Source: Termitomyces sp. T153 (taxonomy: Eukaryota; Basidiomycota; Agaricomycetes; Agaricales; Lyophyllaceae). From it: a stretch of 64,000 nucleotides of DNA. The stretch lies in assembly GCA_018296165.2 (NCBI GenBank), contig JACKQL020000176.1, positions 1 to 64,000 on the forward strand, given 5' to 3'. The notes under the pieces were generated by a model, which saw only the letters and a list, made by a program, of their open reading frames with translations, was not told the DNA's origin and searched no databases. A program made the position numbers and the translations under genes. Of the stretch, positions 1 through 11,400 are shown in pieces; positions within the stretch are counted from its first letter, which is position 1; each line of letters begins with the position of its first letter.

Positions 1-1615
1 CACCTGCCCAACTCAACACTGCTAATCTCCACAAACTCTGGAGCCCCTGGACACCAACTCCAATGGCTCCCAGGATCTTGACAATGCCCTCCTATGTGCA
101 AACAAGATTTGGAACAGGCCTTGGATTGATGTGCTAGAGGAAACTCAGAAGAAGCAGCAGAAGGAGGGTGCATGCATTCTATGTGGTGAGCAGGGACATT
201 TCATTAGTAGTTGCTCTAAATGCCAGGTGATGGAATGTGCCATGTGGACCATTGACAGAGAAGATTGCAACTATCAGTTTACAGAAAATGAGTCAGCAGT
301 TTAGGGTTTAGGTCTCAAAGATGCACTAGACTGTGGAGCAGACACTGACATCTTCTCCACTCCAGCTGCACTCTGCACAATAGTACTCTCCCCAGACAAC
401 CTCCCAGCACACCTCCCCTCCCACTCCTCCCATATCCTCCTCCTCTGCACCACCTTCCCCTTCTCTGCTAACTCTGTTCCCACTTCTAGTCAATACTGGT
501 GCCACCAACAACTTTATCAACAAATCCTTGGTAGTGCTTGCTCCCTAACAACCCTGATATCTCCCCACTCCAATTCTTCTCAAGCTCTTTGACACTGATT
601 GCACCTCTGCTGGAGACATCACACACTGCATGGAGACAACTGTGACCTTTGCCAACAGACAACACCAGGACCTCTAACTGCTAGTCACCAAACTACACAT
701 TTCTGCCTCTGTTATCTTAGGTTTCTCATGGCTCCACTCCACTAATCCCCACATCAACTGGCCCAGCCTCACCCTCTGCCTTGACTGGGATAGCCTGACC
801 AACTCTGGACCAGTCTCCTTCAATGTCTTATCCCCCTCCAAAAACTCCAAAGGTATGACTGATGCCTCCCAAACTCTCCTGCAGCTCTGCTCAAAGTCCA
901 TACAGTCTTTCATCATCAATGTCTGGCTCAATGGCTCTTCAACAGTCCTCCCTGCCCTTGTTGACAGTGGTGCCTCTGGCACCTTTGTCAGCAACCAGCT
1001 CAATCTCTGCCACAACAACCTTAACACATTCCTTGAGCTCCAGCTCTTTGACAGAAGCCCCACCTCAAGTGGAATCACTTAATATTATGACAATGCCCTC
1101 ATTCTTGACAACAATTTAAGATTCCAGGTCCAGCTCCTCATTACCCAACTCACAACATCAACTCTGACTATGCTTGGACTCCCATTGTTACAGGATGTCA
1201 ACCCCAACATCACCTGAAAGAACCTCACCATGTGATTCCCTGGCCCCAAAGCAAGCCTAGCAGCTGCCATCCCCCTCTACATCCAGCCTCCCTTAACTTC
1301 TGATGTCCCCAACCTTGACTCTAGCAGCTCCAAAGCAACTAACCCCCACAACCTTCAAGGATAAGCAAGGAAGGGAGGAAAGTGTACCTCTGCCCCAGTC
1401 TTCCTTAAACAAACCTTGATAACTTCCCCCAACATCCCTAGGAATTGATAAGAAAGCCTGCAGTACTCTAACCAATGATGCCAGACCACTCTGGACAACT
1501 CCACTACAACTCCAGACCCAGCTGCCACCACTCCAACATCCCCATCAATCCAGAAGCTCTTGATATCAAAATCATTGGTGCTACCCCCTTCACATGCATT
1601 TTTTGAGATGAACCC
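1..1615 (+). pseudogene. Ty3/gypsy family A fragment: gag zinc knuckle and protease-like domains
   Basis: Decayed 3' gag and protease segment of an LTR retrotransposon (family A), entering from the left edge. A CCHC zinc knuckle (C-x2-C-x4-H-x4-C) is readable at 173-214. Two separate retropepsin-like active-site motifs follow: NTGA at 492-503, with the Asp changed to Asn, and an intact DSGA at 963-974 followed by TFVSNQL. The same order (knuckle, first motif, second motif) occurs in the - strand element at 13.8-13.0 kb, so this is the same family. Several stops and frameshifts exclude a functional protein. Homology ends near 1,610 inside the spacer before RT, where the sequence switches abruptly to family B RNase H. 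Confidence 0.75.
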
Positions 1616-2730
1616 CTGTCTACCAAGATCCATGACAAAGAGATGCTGGCCATCATCCAGTCATTCAAGGAGTGGTGGCACTTCCTAGAGGGTGCACAGC
1701 ACAAGTTTGAGGTCTGGAGGGATCACAAGAACTTTGAATACTTCTGGACAGCCAAGAAGCTCAATCGCCAACAGGCCCAGTGGTCCCTCTACCTTGCCAA
1801 CTTCAACTTCTCTTTGCACCACAAGCCTGGCCAGAGCATGGGGAAACCAGACACCCTGTCCCAGAGAGCAGACCATAGCATGGGAGAAGGGGATAACAGC
1901 AATATTGTGCTCCTCTGCCCTGAATTGTTTGCAATCCAAGCCATGGAGGGTCTTGCCATCAAGGAAGTGGAAGCAGACATTCTCCAGGACATACAGTGGG
2001 GTAATCAGGACAGTCAGCAGGAGGAGCTGGTGGCATGAGCTGCTGGGACACTGAAGTCAGGGCATACCACTGGTGCCAAGGCAGTCTGTGCTGACAAATG
2101 GGCCCTACAAGATGGAATCCTGAACTTCTGAGACTGTATCTACATCCCCAATGTTCTGGAGCTCTGTCAGGGGACATCTTATTTGTGTCCCCTTCTCCTT
2201 CTCCAGTTCTTGTCAGATTTGCTCCATTATAGTTTTCCTTTATTCTCCTTCCTTTTCCCTATCTATTGGTCCTAGTTTCAGCCCTCAGGCTGCACCGGTT
2301 CTCTGTCAATAATTCAGACAAGTGTGGCTCCTTTGACACTGCCACTGGCTTATATAACTGCTGACCAATTGCTGACACATCACTTGTGTCTTTTTTCTCT
2401 GTCATACTGTACAGTTGTTTCTCATGCTTCTGAAGCCTCTGAAGCATCACACCTGGCCTAGGGAATCCCCAGACTTGTTCTCTTTGGATTTCCCTTTGCC
2501 AGGTGAGTAGTTATCTCAGTAGACACTGTATAGTACTGAATAGACTTTGGATTTCCCTTTGCCAGCTGTGTGATTGAGCCCCAGCCTCCAGAGGTCACCC
2601 TTACAGCTCTATTGGAGGATTGTGGAGCAACACCATGACTCCCACATTGCAGGGCACCCTGGACAGTGGAAGACACTGGAGCTAGTATCACAGAACTACT
2701 GGTGGCCCCAGATGTCCTGGTATATTGGGT
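1616..2730 (+). pseudogene. Ty3/gypsy family B fragment B1: RNase H to integrase zinc domain
   Basis: Piece of a family B pol gene. It starts inside RNase H (IHDKEMLAII at about 1,630, then the TDHKNLEYF-type block) and runs through the connection domain. It continues past an inserted LTR (2,165-2,605) into the integrase HHCC zinc-binding domain (HHDSHIAGHPGQ at 2,626-2,670, then NYWWPQM). One long open stretch (1,643-2,038) is nearly undamaged. At about 2,730 the sequence jumps to the region preceding RT of a second family B copy, so B1 and B2 were joined by deletion or template switching. Role in the parent element: removal of RNA from the RNA-DNA hybrid and integration of cDNA. Confidence 0.75.
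2165..2605 (+). repeat. Solo LTR, family B, subtype b2
   Basis: A 441 bp segment starting TGTCAGGGGACATC and ending CCCTTACA, inserted in the integrase zinc domain of fragment B1. The flanks show a short duplication: AGCTC precedes the LTR at 2160-2164 and AGCTC straddles its right edge at 2605-2609. The target duplication is therefore 4 or 5 bp, depending on whether the final A belongs to the LTR. The body matches 45,771-46,189 closely over about 420 bp. No internal element sequence is present, so it is a solo LTR left by LTR-LTR recombination. Confidence 0.85.
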
Positions 2731-5700
2731 CCTAGTGGCTGGCCCAGGCCTTTGCCACCAATGCTGCACCTTGAGAGTTCCAGGATGTAGTACCCCCCTA
2801 CTTGCATGCATTTGAGGACATGTTCTCCAAGGCCTCCTTTGACTCACTTCTAGAGTGCAAGAGGTGGGACCATGCCATTGAACTGCTGCCCAACTCAGCA
2901 CCCTCCAGCTGTAAGGTCTACCCCCTCATGCCCAGAGAGCAGGACAAGCTCAATGCCTTCCTCCAGGAGAACTTGGACTCTGGTCATATCCATCCATCCA
3001 AATCCCCAATGGCTTCTCCAGTCTTCTTCATCAAAAAGAAGGATGGCTCCCTCCAACTGGTACAGGACTATTAGGTACTCAATGCCATGATGGTGAAGAA
3101 TTGCTACCCTCTCCCCCTCATCTCTGAGCTCATCAACAACCTCTAGGGTGCATGATACTTCACTAAACTGGACGTCTGGTGGGGTTACAACAATGTGCAC
3201 ATTCAGGAGGGAGACAAGTGGAAGGCGGCCTTCTGGACCAACCAGGGATTGTTTGAGCCACTCATTATGTTCTTCAGTCTCACCAACAGCCCAGCCACCT
3301 TCCAGACCATGATGAACAACATCTTCTGGGACCTCATTGCAGAGGGTGTAGTGTGCATGTACCTTGACAACATCCTCATCTACACCAAAATGCTGGAGGA
3401 ACACCATCAGATCACTTGTCTCATTCTGGAATACCTCTGCTGGCACCAGCTCTACCTCAAGCCAGAGAAGTGTGAGTTTGAACAAACCCAGATTGAGTAC
3501 CTTGGCCTGATCATCTCCCATAGAACTGTGGAGATGGACCCAGTGAAGGTGGCAGGTGTGGCAGAGTGGCTGGAGCCCTGGAACAAGAAGGAGGTACAGG
3601 CATTCCTTGGTTTTGCAAACTTCTATTGGAGATTCATCCAGGACTTCTTGCATCATGCCTGCCTGCTGTTTGACCTCACAGGAAAAGATGTTATATGGAG
3701 CTGGGGACCTCTAGAGCAGATGGCCTTTAACACTCTCAAGCACACTGTGACCTCCAGACCTGTTCTCCTCTTCCCAGACAACAACTCTCCCTTCTGCATA
3801 GAGGCCAACAGCTCTGACTTTGCCACTGGGGTGGTGCTCTCACAGCAATCTCTGGAGGATGGGAAGTGGCACCTGGTGGCCTTTTACTCCAAAAGCCTGA
3901 ATGCAGTGGAGCAGAACTATGAGATCCATGACAAGGAGATGTTGGCCATCATCCAGTTGTTTGAAGAGTGGCAGCACTTTCTGAAAGGCATGCAGCACAA
4001 GTTCAAGGTCTGGACAGATCACAAGAACCTTGAATACTTCTGGACAGCCAAGAAGCTCAATTGCTAGCAGGCCCAATGGTCCCTCTACCTTGCCAACTTC
4101 AACTTCTCCTTGCACCACAAGCCTGGCTGGAGCATGGGGAAACCAGATGCCCTGTCTTGGAGGGAAGACCATGGAATGGGGGAAGGGGATAACAGTAACA
4201 TTGTGCTCCTCTGCCCTAAATTGTTTGCAATCTGAGCCATGGAGGGCCTAGTTGTTGATGGAGCAGAGGCAGACATTCTCTGGGACATCTGATGGGGTAA
4301 TAGGGACAGTTGACAGGAGGAGCTTGTAGTGCAGGCTGCTCAGATGCTGAAGTCAGGGCATGCTACTGGTGTTAAGGCAGTCTGCACTGATGAATGGGCC
4401 CTCCAAGATGGAATCCTGACCTTCTAAGACCATATCTATGTCCCCAATATCCCAGAGCTCCATCAGAGGATTGTGGAGCAACACCATGACTCCCACATTG
4501 CAGGGCACTCTGGGCAGTGGAAGACACTGGAGTTAGTATCATGGAACTACTGGTGGCCCCAGATGTCCTGGTACATTGGGTCCTACACCAGTACCTGCAA
4601 TCTCTGCCTCTGGACCAAGCTCCAATGCTGACTCCCCTATGGACAGTTACACCCACTACTGGTGCCTGTGGAACAATGGAGCATAGCATCTGTGGACTTC
4701 ATTGTAGAGCTCCCCAATGCCCATGGTTACAATGTGATCATGGTGGTGGTGGACCTGTATGGCAAGAGAGCACACTTCATTCCAACCCACACCACCTGCT
4801 CTGCCATGGGTGCCACAAACCTGTACTGGAGGAACGTCTGGAAGCTCCATGGCCTCTCCAATGCCTATGTCTTGGATTGGGGACTGCAATTCATGGTGGA
4901 GTTCACCTACAAGCTCTACTGACTGCTTGGAGTAAAGCTCTACACCACCACTGCCTACCATCCACAGTCCAATGGCCAGATGGAGTGTGTAAACCAGGAG
5001 TTGGAACAGTATCTCCGCCTCTTCTGCAACAAGCACCAAGATGACTGGGATGAACTCCTCCCTAATGCCAAATTCCAGTACAACAACCATGTTCATGCAT
5101 CCACCCAATTTTCCCCATTCTTCCTTGACACTGGATGGCACCTACACATGGGTTTTGAACCCCAGGCCTGACCCTTAGAGAATGAGGCAGTAAACAAATT
5201 TGTGGACCAGATGAAGAGGTCACAAGAAGAGGCCCAGGCTGCACTGGCAAAGGCAAAAGATGACATGGCATGATACTATGACCATGGGAGGACCCCAGAG
5301 CACAGATATCAGCCCAGGGATCAAGTCTACCTGGATGCCTCTGACATTATGACTACCTGTCCCTCAAAGAAGCTGTCACACTGCCAGTTAGGGCCATTCA
5401 CAGTGGAATGACAGGTAGGACCCTTGGCCTATCAACTCTGACTCTCCATGGGGATGTGCCAGCTTCATCTGGTGTTCAATGTGGTCAAACTTACCCCAGC
5501 CCCTAAAGATCCTATCCCAGGGTGATGTCCACCACTTCCACTGCCCCTGGTGGTGGTCAACAACAATGAAGAGTATAAAGTGGAAGAAATCCTGGACAGC
5601 TGTTTATTCCAGAGACAACTACAGTACAAGGTGAAGTGGAAAGGCTACAGAATTGAGGATATTTCCTGGGAGCCATGGGAGAATGTACATGCCCCTGGAC

Positions 5701-5839
5701 TTGTTAAGGAGTTCCACTGGAGACATCCAGATGCACCGCATGCCATATGAGGAATCTACCCTATTTCAGCAGTGGACCAAGCAATTAGGGACTTCTTCTA
5801 CCCTGCACATTGAGATGCTGCATGCTAGAGGGGGGGTGA
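2731..5839 (+). pseudogene. Ty3/gypsy family B copy B2: RT, RNase H, integrase, chromodomain
   Basis: Degenerate pol polyprotein of a chromovirus-type LTR retrotransposon. Order: pre-RT region (2,800-2,900); RT with SPVFFIKKKDGS near 3,010 and the active-site box YLDN at 3360-3371 (canonical YxDD); RNase H (3,780-4,060, IEANSSDFATG and DHKNLEYF); integrase HHCC (about 4,460-4,610); integrase core with SVDFIVELP, a second Asp in LDWGLQF and Glu in SNGQMEC (4,690-5,050); then a chromodomain at 5,550-5,750 (YKVEEILD, YKVKWKGY, SWEPWENV). In-frame stops at about 3,073, 4,065 and 4,920 and small indels break the frame. A polypurine tract (AGAGGGGGGGTGA) ends at 5839, directly before the 3' LTR. 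No 5' LTR or gag is attached. Confidence 0.85.
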
Positions 5840-6189
5840 TGTCAGGGGACTTCCATTTCCAACCTCCATGACTGGTTCCAGCACCTCTGCAGCTTGTTTG
5901 ATGTCTCCAGGGCTCTTTCCAGAACCCCAGAGTTCTCTGCATTACCTCAGCAACCATTGCCCTAGGGTTAGGAGTAGCTCTGGTCACCTGTACAGTAGTT
6001 CCCACACCTCCACCACCCACTGATGCACCATGCCAAGCAGCAGGGATCCTTAGACTTGTTCTCTTTGGATTCCCCTCTGCTAGGTGATTAGTTACTGATT
6101 TGTATCATTGTCTACTCCACTAATATACTTTGGATTCCCCTCTGCTAGCTGCATAACTCCAATCCATCACTCCAGAGGTTGCCCTTACA
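5840..6189 (+). repeat. 3' LTR of family B copy B2, subtype b1
   Basis: 350 bp from TGTCAGGGGACTTCC to GCCCTTACA, immediately after the polypurine tract. The same sequence occurs in inverted orientation at 19,754-20,120 and as fragments at 45,097-45,353 (+) and 56,254-56,434 (-). Inside, CTTTGGATTCCCCTCTGCTAG occurs twice about 60 bp apart. The last ~130 bp are shared with subtype b2, while the upstream (U3-like) part is unrelated to b2. Confidence 0.85.
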
Positions 6190-7526
6190 ATAGCCATGAG
6201 TGTGGGTCTGCTTTTCTGTTTTTCGGAGTTGCTGATTGAGCTTGACAGAATTGTTTGCAGCAGTGGCTAGCCCATCAGGGGTCCTATCTTGCAGTGGAGT
6301 TCCCATGTGGTCAGTTTTGGTGTTAGCAGGGTGGTCTTCAAGGCCCAATTTTGGTCCAGGGGAGGTCCAGGTTGTTTTGGAGGTGTTGCAGGTTCCCCAG
6401 GTGGAGGTGACCCCAGAGAAGTTCACAGAGGCAGTGGGGTGAGCGTGGGGTCCTCCAACCCTGGAGTGGTGTCAGGCAGAGGCTCCAGTGAGTATCCAGT
6501 GTCATTGTGCCAGGTCTTTGATCTTATTCAGTTTTGTAGTGTGCCTTGTGTGCTTGCCATGGAGACCACTGCAGTTTTGAGGAGCTGATGCAGGGGTCTC
6601 GTAGAGATACTTCAATGTGCAGCCCATGTTGCTTAAGGCATGAGAAGTGCCCCATTTTGTTGAGTTGGCAAGCAGCCTGCATGTCAGAGGAACAGGGATG
6701 GGATGTGGCATGGGTGGCTGCACAGTTACTCGAGGAGTGCAAGGGGAAGGTGTTGGCTCAGGAGTCTGGAGTAGAGGGCAGAGGAAGTGTGGAGTAGCCT
6801 GCAATAAAGGGCAGATGAGGCATTTACTAGTAGGACACTGATGGAGGATGACAGCAGACCCTGGGGCATGGTGGGGGTGATGACAGATGTGGGGAGCCCC
6901 TCCCAGGACACCCAGAGGTCTCAGCAACAGTGGTAGCCCAGCTGGAGGTGAACATGGTGAGGAAGATAGCAGGAGTAGGTCTAGAGAGAGGGGGAAGTAG
7001 GGACTTTCTTGGGGTTGTTTTCTTATGCTCTGCATTGGCCCTCATCATGTAATATTATGTAATACTGTGCATCTTTCTACAGTTGTTTTTCAGACTTCCA
7101 GCCTAGAGAGTTGAATCTTCTTAGTTGTTGAGTGAGGGGAGTGAATAAAACACATAGGGAGTACTTGTGGGAGTTGAATCTCTAATTAATTCAGAGGCAG
7201 AGGTTATGCCCACTAATGCCATCTGTGTTGACTGGTCCCAGGGGTCCTGGGGCTTGATGGAGTGTTGTCAATGGAAGTCCCAGAGTTTATTGGAGGCTCT
7301 GTCAAGGTTTTTTTGAGGTTTCCAAGTGTCATCCTCAGGCCCATAGCCCTTCTAGCAGACCAAGTATTGAGGCTAGCCACAGACCAAGCGGGAGTCAAGA
7401 ATCTGGTCAACCTCATAGTGATATTTGTCCTTGACTTCAATAAGGGGCAGTCAACTGGAGCATTGCCTAGGGAAGGGGTCTGGAGCATGTTTTTTGAGGA
7501 GGTGCACATGGAATATAGGGTGAAGG
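6190..7526. other. Unclassified CpG-poor sequence with proline-rich - strand reading frames
   Basis: Lies between the B2 LTR and the left LTR of the family A element. The - strand holds two open stretches: a Pro/Ser-rich one (7,035-6,502) and one of 133 codons (7,614-7,213) with a protein-like, non-repetitive composition (TLGNLKKTLTEPP near its end). Neither matches a family I can name. A weak knuckle-like Cys/His cluster (KMGHFSC) occurs near 6,650 on the - strand, which hints at gag remains, but the Cys spacing is wrong. It is probably the residue of another element. Confidence 0.35.
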
Positions 7527-8451
7527 TGTCAGGTTCCACTGACCACAGAGGCTCAGCTACACTGGGTGAATCCTTACTAGGTGGATGTGATTCTCTGCAC
7601 TGATAACTGGACATTCAGGGGAGTTCTAAATGTGGGGGACTTGGGAGGACAAGCAGGAGGAAGTGATCCAAGCAAGTCTGGGGTGGTCCAGAGGAGTCTA
7701 AGACAAGTTGTGGGAAAAGGGGCAAACTTGACAGGGCATCAGGTACAAGTCTGGAAGTGAATATTGTGAGTGCAGAGTAAGTGGAGGCTACATGAGTGAT
7801 GGGAGCAGAGCTATAGATTCAGGCAAAGATATGAAACAATAATGAGAATGATGATGGATAGAGACAAAACAAGATCAGGAGACTGAGATAAAGAGAAACG
7901 TAACATGAAACATGAAACATGAGAGAGAAACAATCAGACCATAGGTAATGTTAAGCAATAGGTAATATCAAGACTAGAGTATGAAGAGCTACTCTACGAC
8001 TTATATACTGACTACTGGGGAGCTCCAGGGGACAGTGGGTGTGGCAGCAGGGCTTGGTGGGGCTCAGTGAAGTTGACAGGTGTCAGTTGTGATCAGAGGG
8101 CAGATATCTTGATGGGATCAATTGGGGACATGGGCCATTCTGAGGTAGTTGTGATACTCTGGAGTGGGTTGGGAAAACCAGTTTGATAGGTTGGTGATGT
8201 ATGACAGAGTCAGGAATGGTAGGGGATGGTTCCAGGGGTTCAGGAGAGTCAGGGGAAGCATTGGTGGCTGTGGAGAAGACATCAGAGTTGGCCAGGGGGC
8301 TGTAGGGTTTGCTGGAGAAGTGTCAGAGTTAGCTGGAGTGGGCGCAGAGGATAGACGATGGTTGGGGAAGTCAATGGGGTGTTAGGGGAGGCTCTGGGGG
8401 AGCAGGTGGGTTGGGAACAATGTGCGGGGGTCCAGGGAATGGGTCATGACA
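7527..8451 (-). repeat. Family A LTR (3' LTR of the - strand element)
   Basis: 925 bp, similar along its whole length to 16,114-17,173 (both contain ATATCAAGACTAGAGTATGA and GACTTATATACTGACTACTG). The two copies differ by many substitutions and indels, so the insertion is old. The integrase reading frame of the element runs almost to the LTR edge, leaving little room for a normal C-terminal tail or polypurine tract. Confidence 0.8.
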
Positions 8452-11400
8452 GGAGGCCTTTCAAGCCCAGAGGTAGGTCGAGTTTATAGGCATGCATGGA
8501 GACCTTCCAGAGGACTTTGAAGGGACCGAGGCGTTTGTGGTCTAATTTGATGGAGGGCCTCTGGGTCTTGAAGTTGCATCGATCGAGCCAAACCAAGGTG
8601 CTGGGGGGCCAGTCAGGGGTGGGGTCATATTGGGTGTCAGCATGTTTGGAGTAGGCTTGATTGGCGGTGTTGATCTCATCCCAGAGGAATTGGTGAAGGG
8701 ATTAGAGGTCCTCAGCGACTTTGTGGGCGGCATGGGAGGGAATGTCCTTCAGGGACAGGGTGAGTCGAGGGTTGTAGCCTTCATTGGCATAGAAGGAGGA
8801 GACTCCAGTGGCAGAGTGGGGCATGTTGTTGTAGGTGAATTCAGCGAGGGGGAGTTCTGTGCACTAGTTGTTCTGTAAATAGTTAATGTAAAGGCAGAGA
8901 TACTGCTTCAGCATCTGGTTCACTCATTCTGTGTGTCTGTCGGTCTCTGGGTGATAGGTGGTGGAGAGGCTGGTTTTGATCTCAAGTGCCCTGCATAGCA
9001 ATTGCCAAAAGTGGGATACAAACAGGGGTCTGCAGTTGGAGACGATGTCATCTGGGAGTCTGTGCTTGGAGAATACATGTTTGAGAAATAGTTTGGCAAA
9101 CTCTGGAGCATTGTCAGTGGTGTGGTAGGGGATGAAGAGGGCTTGCTTGGTGAGGTGGCAAATGATGATGAGGATCGTGTTCAAACCTTTGGAGTTGGGG
9201 AGTTTGACAATATGATCCATCGATAGGGAGGACCAGGGGCAGCAGCCAATGGGGAGGAGTTTCAATAATCTGTGGGGGCAGTGATGGGGCACCTTGGCCT
9301 GGAGGCAAGGTTTGCAGGCCCTTACATATTGCGTGACGTCCTTCTTCATTCCTGGCCAAAAGTAAGTCTGGGAGATGAGTTGAAGGGTCTTATGAATTCC
9401 TGGGTGCCCCCAGAGCTTATGGTCATGGTGCTGCCAGAGTATGTTGAGGCAGATGGACTTGTGGTCTGGAGCATAAATTCATCCACTCCGGAGCAGGAGG
9501 CAGTGGTCTAGAGACAGCAAAAAGGGGTTCCCAGCGCTCGACTCGTCAGGGTTGTTGTGGAAGTCATGCTGGGTGAAGAAGGAGTCCAGGGGTGAGTTTC
9601 TGATTTGCTGGAGGATTCCTTCTTCATTTAAAATTAGTACAGCATGTAAATGTTGGGGGGGGATTACCACTCAATGGTTGAATGCATTCTGTTCGGCTTC
9701 AAATGACTTCTTTGGGTACACATTGGATCTTTGAGTGAGAGCATTGGGCTTTACGCCAAGTTGCCTGGGGCAGTAGTGGATGGTGAAGTCATACTCCAAG
9801 AGGGCTTCAGACCATTGAGCTTGGCAATGGCTGAGTTGTTTTGTAGTTGTTGATGTGCTCCTATGCCACCTAGTGCTGTGCAGGAAACCTAAAAAAGAAG
9901 ACCTAACACTAGTCACTAGATAGGGTAGCTGGCAGTAGGAAGTTAATAATTGAGGGTGAGTCAGTAACCATCCCAGAGAACAAGAGCTAATGTGGGTTTG
10001 GTGTGAAGTGGAAGGAGTTGCTATCACTAGCCTAAATTGCTAGGCAGTAACAAGAAGGTGCTGAGCAAATAGGAAAACCAATGAAGGCAAAAGCATTGCT
10101 AAGACCAAGCAAACTTAAGCAGTGAAAGAGGTGTTTGGTAGGGAATAGGGAGTGGTGACAATAAAAGACTGAAAGGAGGACAAATGCAAACTAATCACTA
10201 GTTGCAGCCACTAGCTTTGCTAATTTGAAAATAATGCTAAGGACACTCATAATTGGTGCCACACAAAGTCAATGAGGTCAGCAAGACTTGTTGCTAAGTT
10301 GTTGTTGATGGATAGAGAGGGAGACAGTAAGCAATAGAGACAAAATGTAATCTCAAGCTGTAAGCTTATAGATAGAGAGAGTAGCATGATTTGATAAGAG
10401 TGAGGTTCAATGGTAGGACTTGATTCACTGGTTAAGTATCTATGTACAGGCAGTATTTATACTGTTCAAAGGTATAGTATGGGAAAGTAAGCGAATAGTT
10501 GCCACTAGCAATGACGTTTGCCAAAGTGTTTATGGTTCATATGAGGCATCAATCTGTAACTAGGTGAAAACTATAAGCAAAGTCTATGCATTGCCTAATT
10601 GCAATAAAGCTTAAAAAGGGTGAGTCTGATGTCAATACCTGAAGTGTAGACACTGTTTAAGTATGTTTGTAAGCTTGACAAGAGAAATAATAAGTCAGAA
10701 GTTGCACACCTGGCAATATGTCCATACTTGGTGGGAGAAAGCCAGGTTGTCAGCAAGAAGTCACTAATGATTGTTGCTATGAAAGGTCTTGGCCTTGTTG
10801 CTCTAGACCCAAAGTCCAGACTCCTCATGATGTTCCCTGTGATTGGCAAGTCTTGTGGTTGCTAAAATCTCATGCAAAGGCTATGTAGTTCCAGACCTTG
10901 GGGCTAGGCCTCGTGTGCTAAGTGTTGTGACTTGTGTCATGTCAAAATAGTCAGCTGCCACTCAGTCCAAGATTGCAAAATTGATGCTCAGCAACAAATG
11001 GGTCTTATCATTGTGAAGTACTGCAAATTGTTATGGTTGGAGTAGACTTGAATGCAGGTGAATTTCTTTCAAGGTAGGCCCTCCACTGGCAGAAGGCTTC
11101 AATGATTGTGAGGAGCTCCTTGTTGTAAATGTCATAGTTGAGCTCCATGGGTATCATCAAACAGGTGTAGAAGGCAATGGGGCAGAGATCCTTGCCCCTG
11201 GAGTCCAACTGGGAGAGTATTCCAGCAATAGCATAGTCAGAGGCATTGCATTTGAGTATGATCAGTAGGGAGGGGTCAAAATGGCAGAGGATTGGAGTGG
11301 AGGTGAAGGCCTTTTTGAGGAGGAGGAACACACTTTGGCACTTGCTATCCCAGTCCCAGGGGGTGTCCTTCTGCATGAGTCAATTGAGGAGTTTAGTGAT

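Noticed and set aside
674..1078. 134-codon - strand frame
   Set aside because: Antisense to the protease region of the family A fragment; no recognisable domain.
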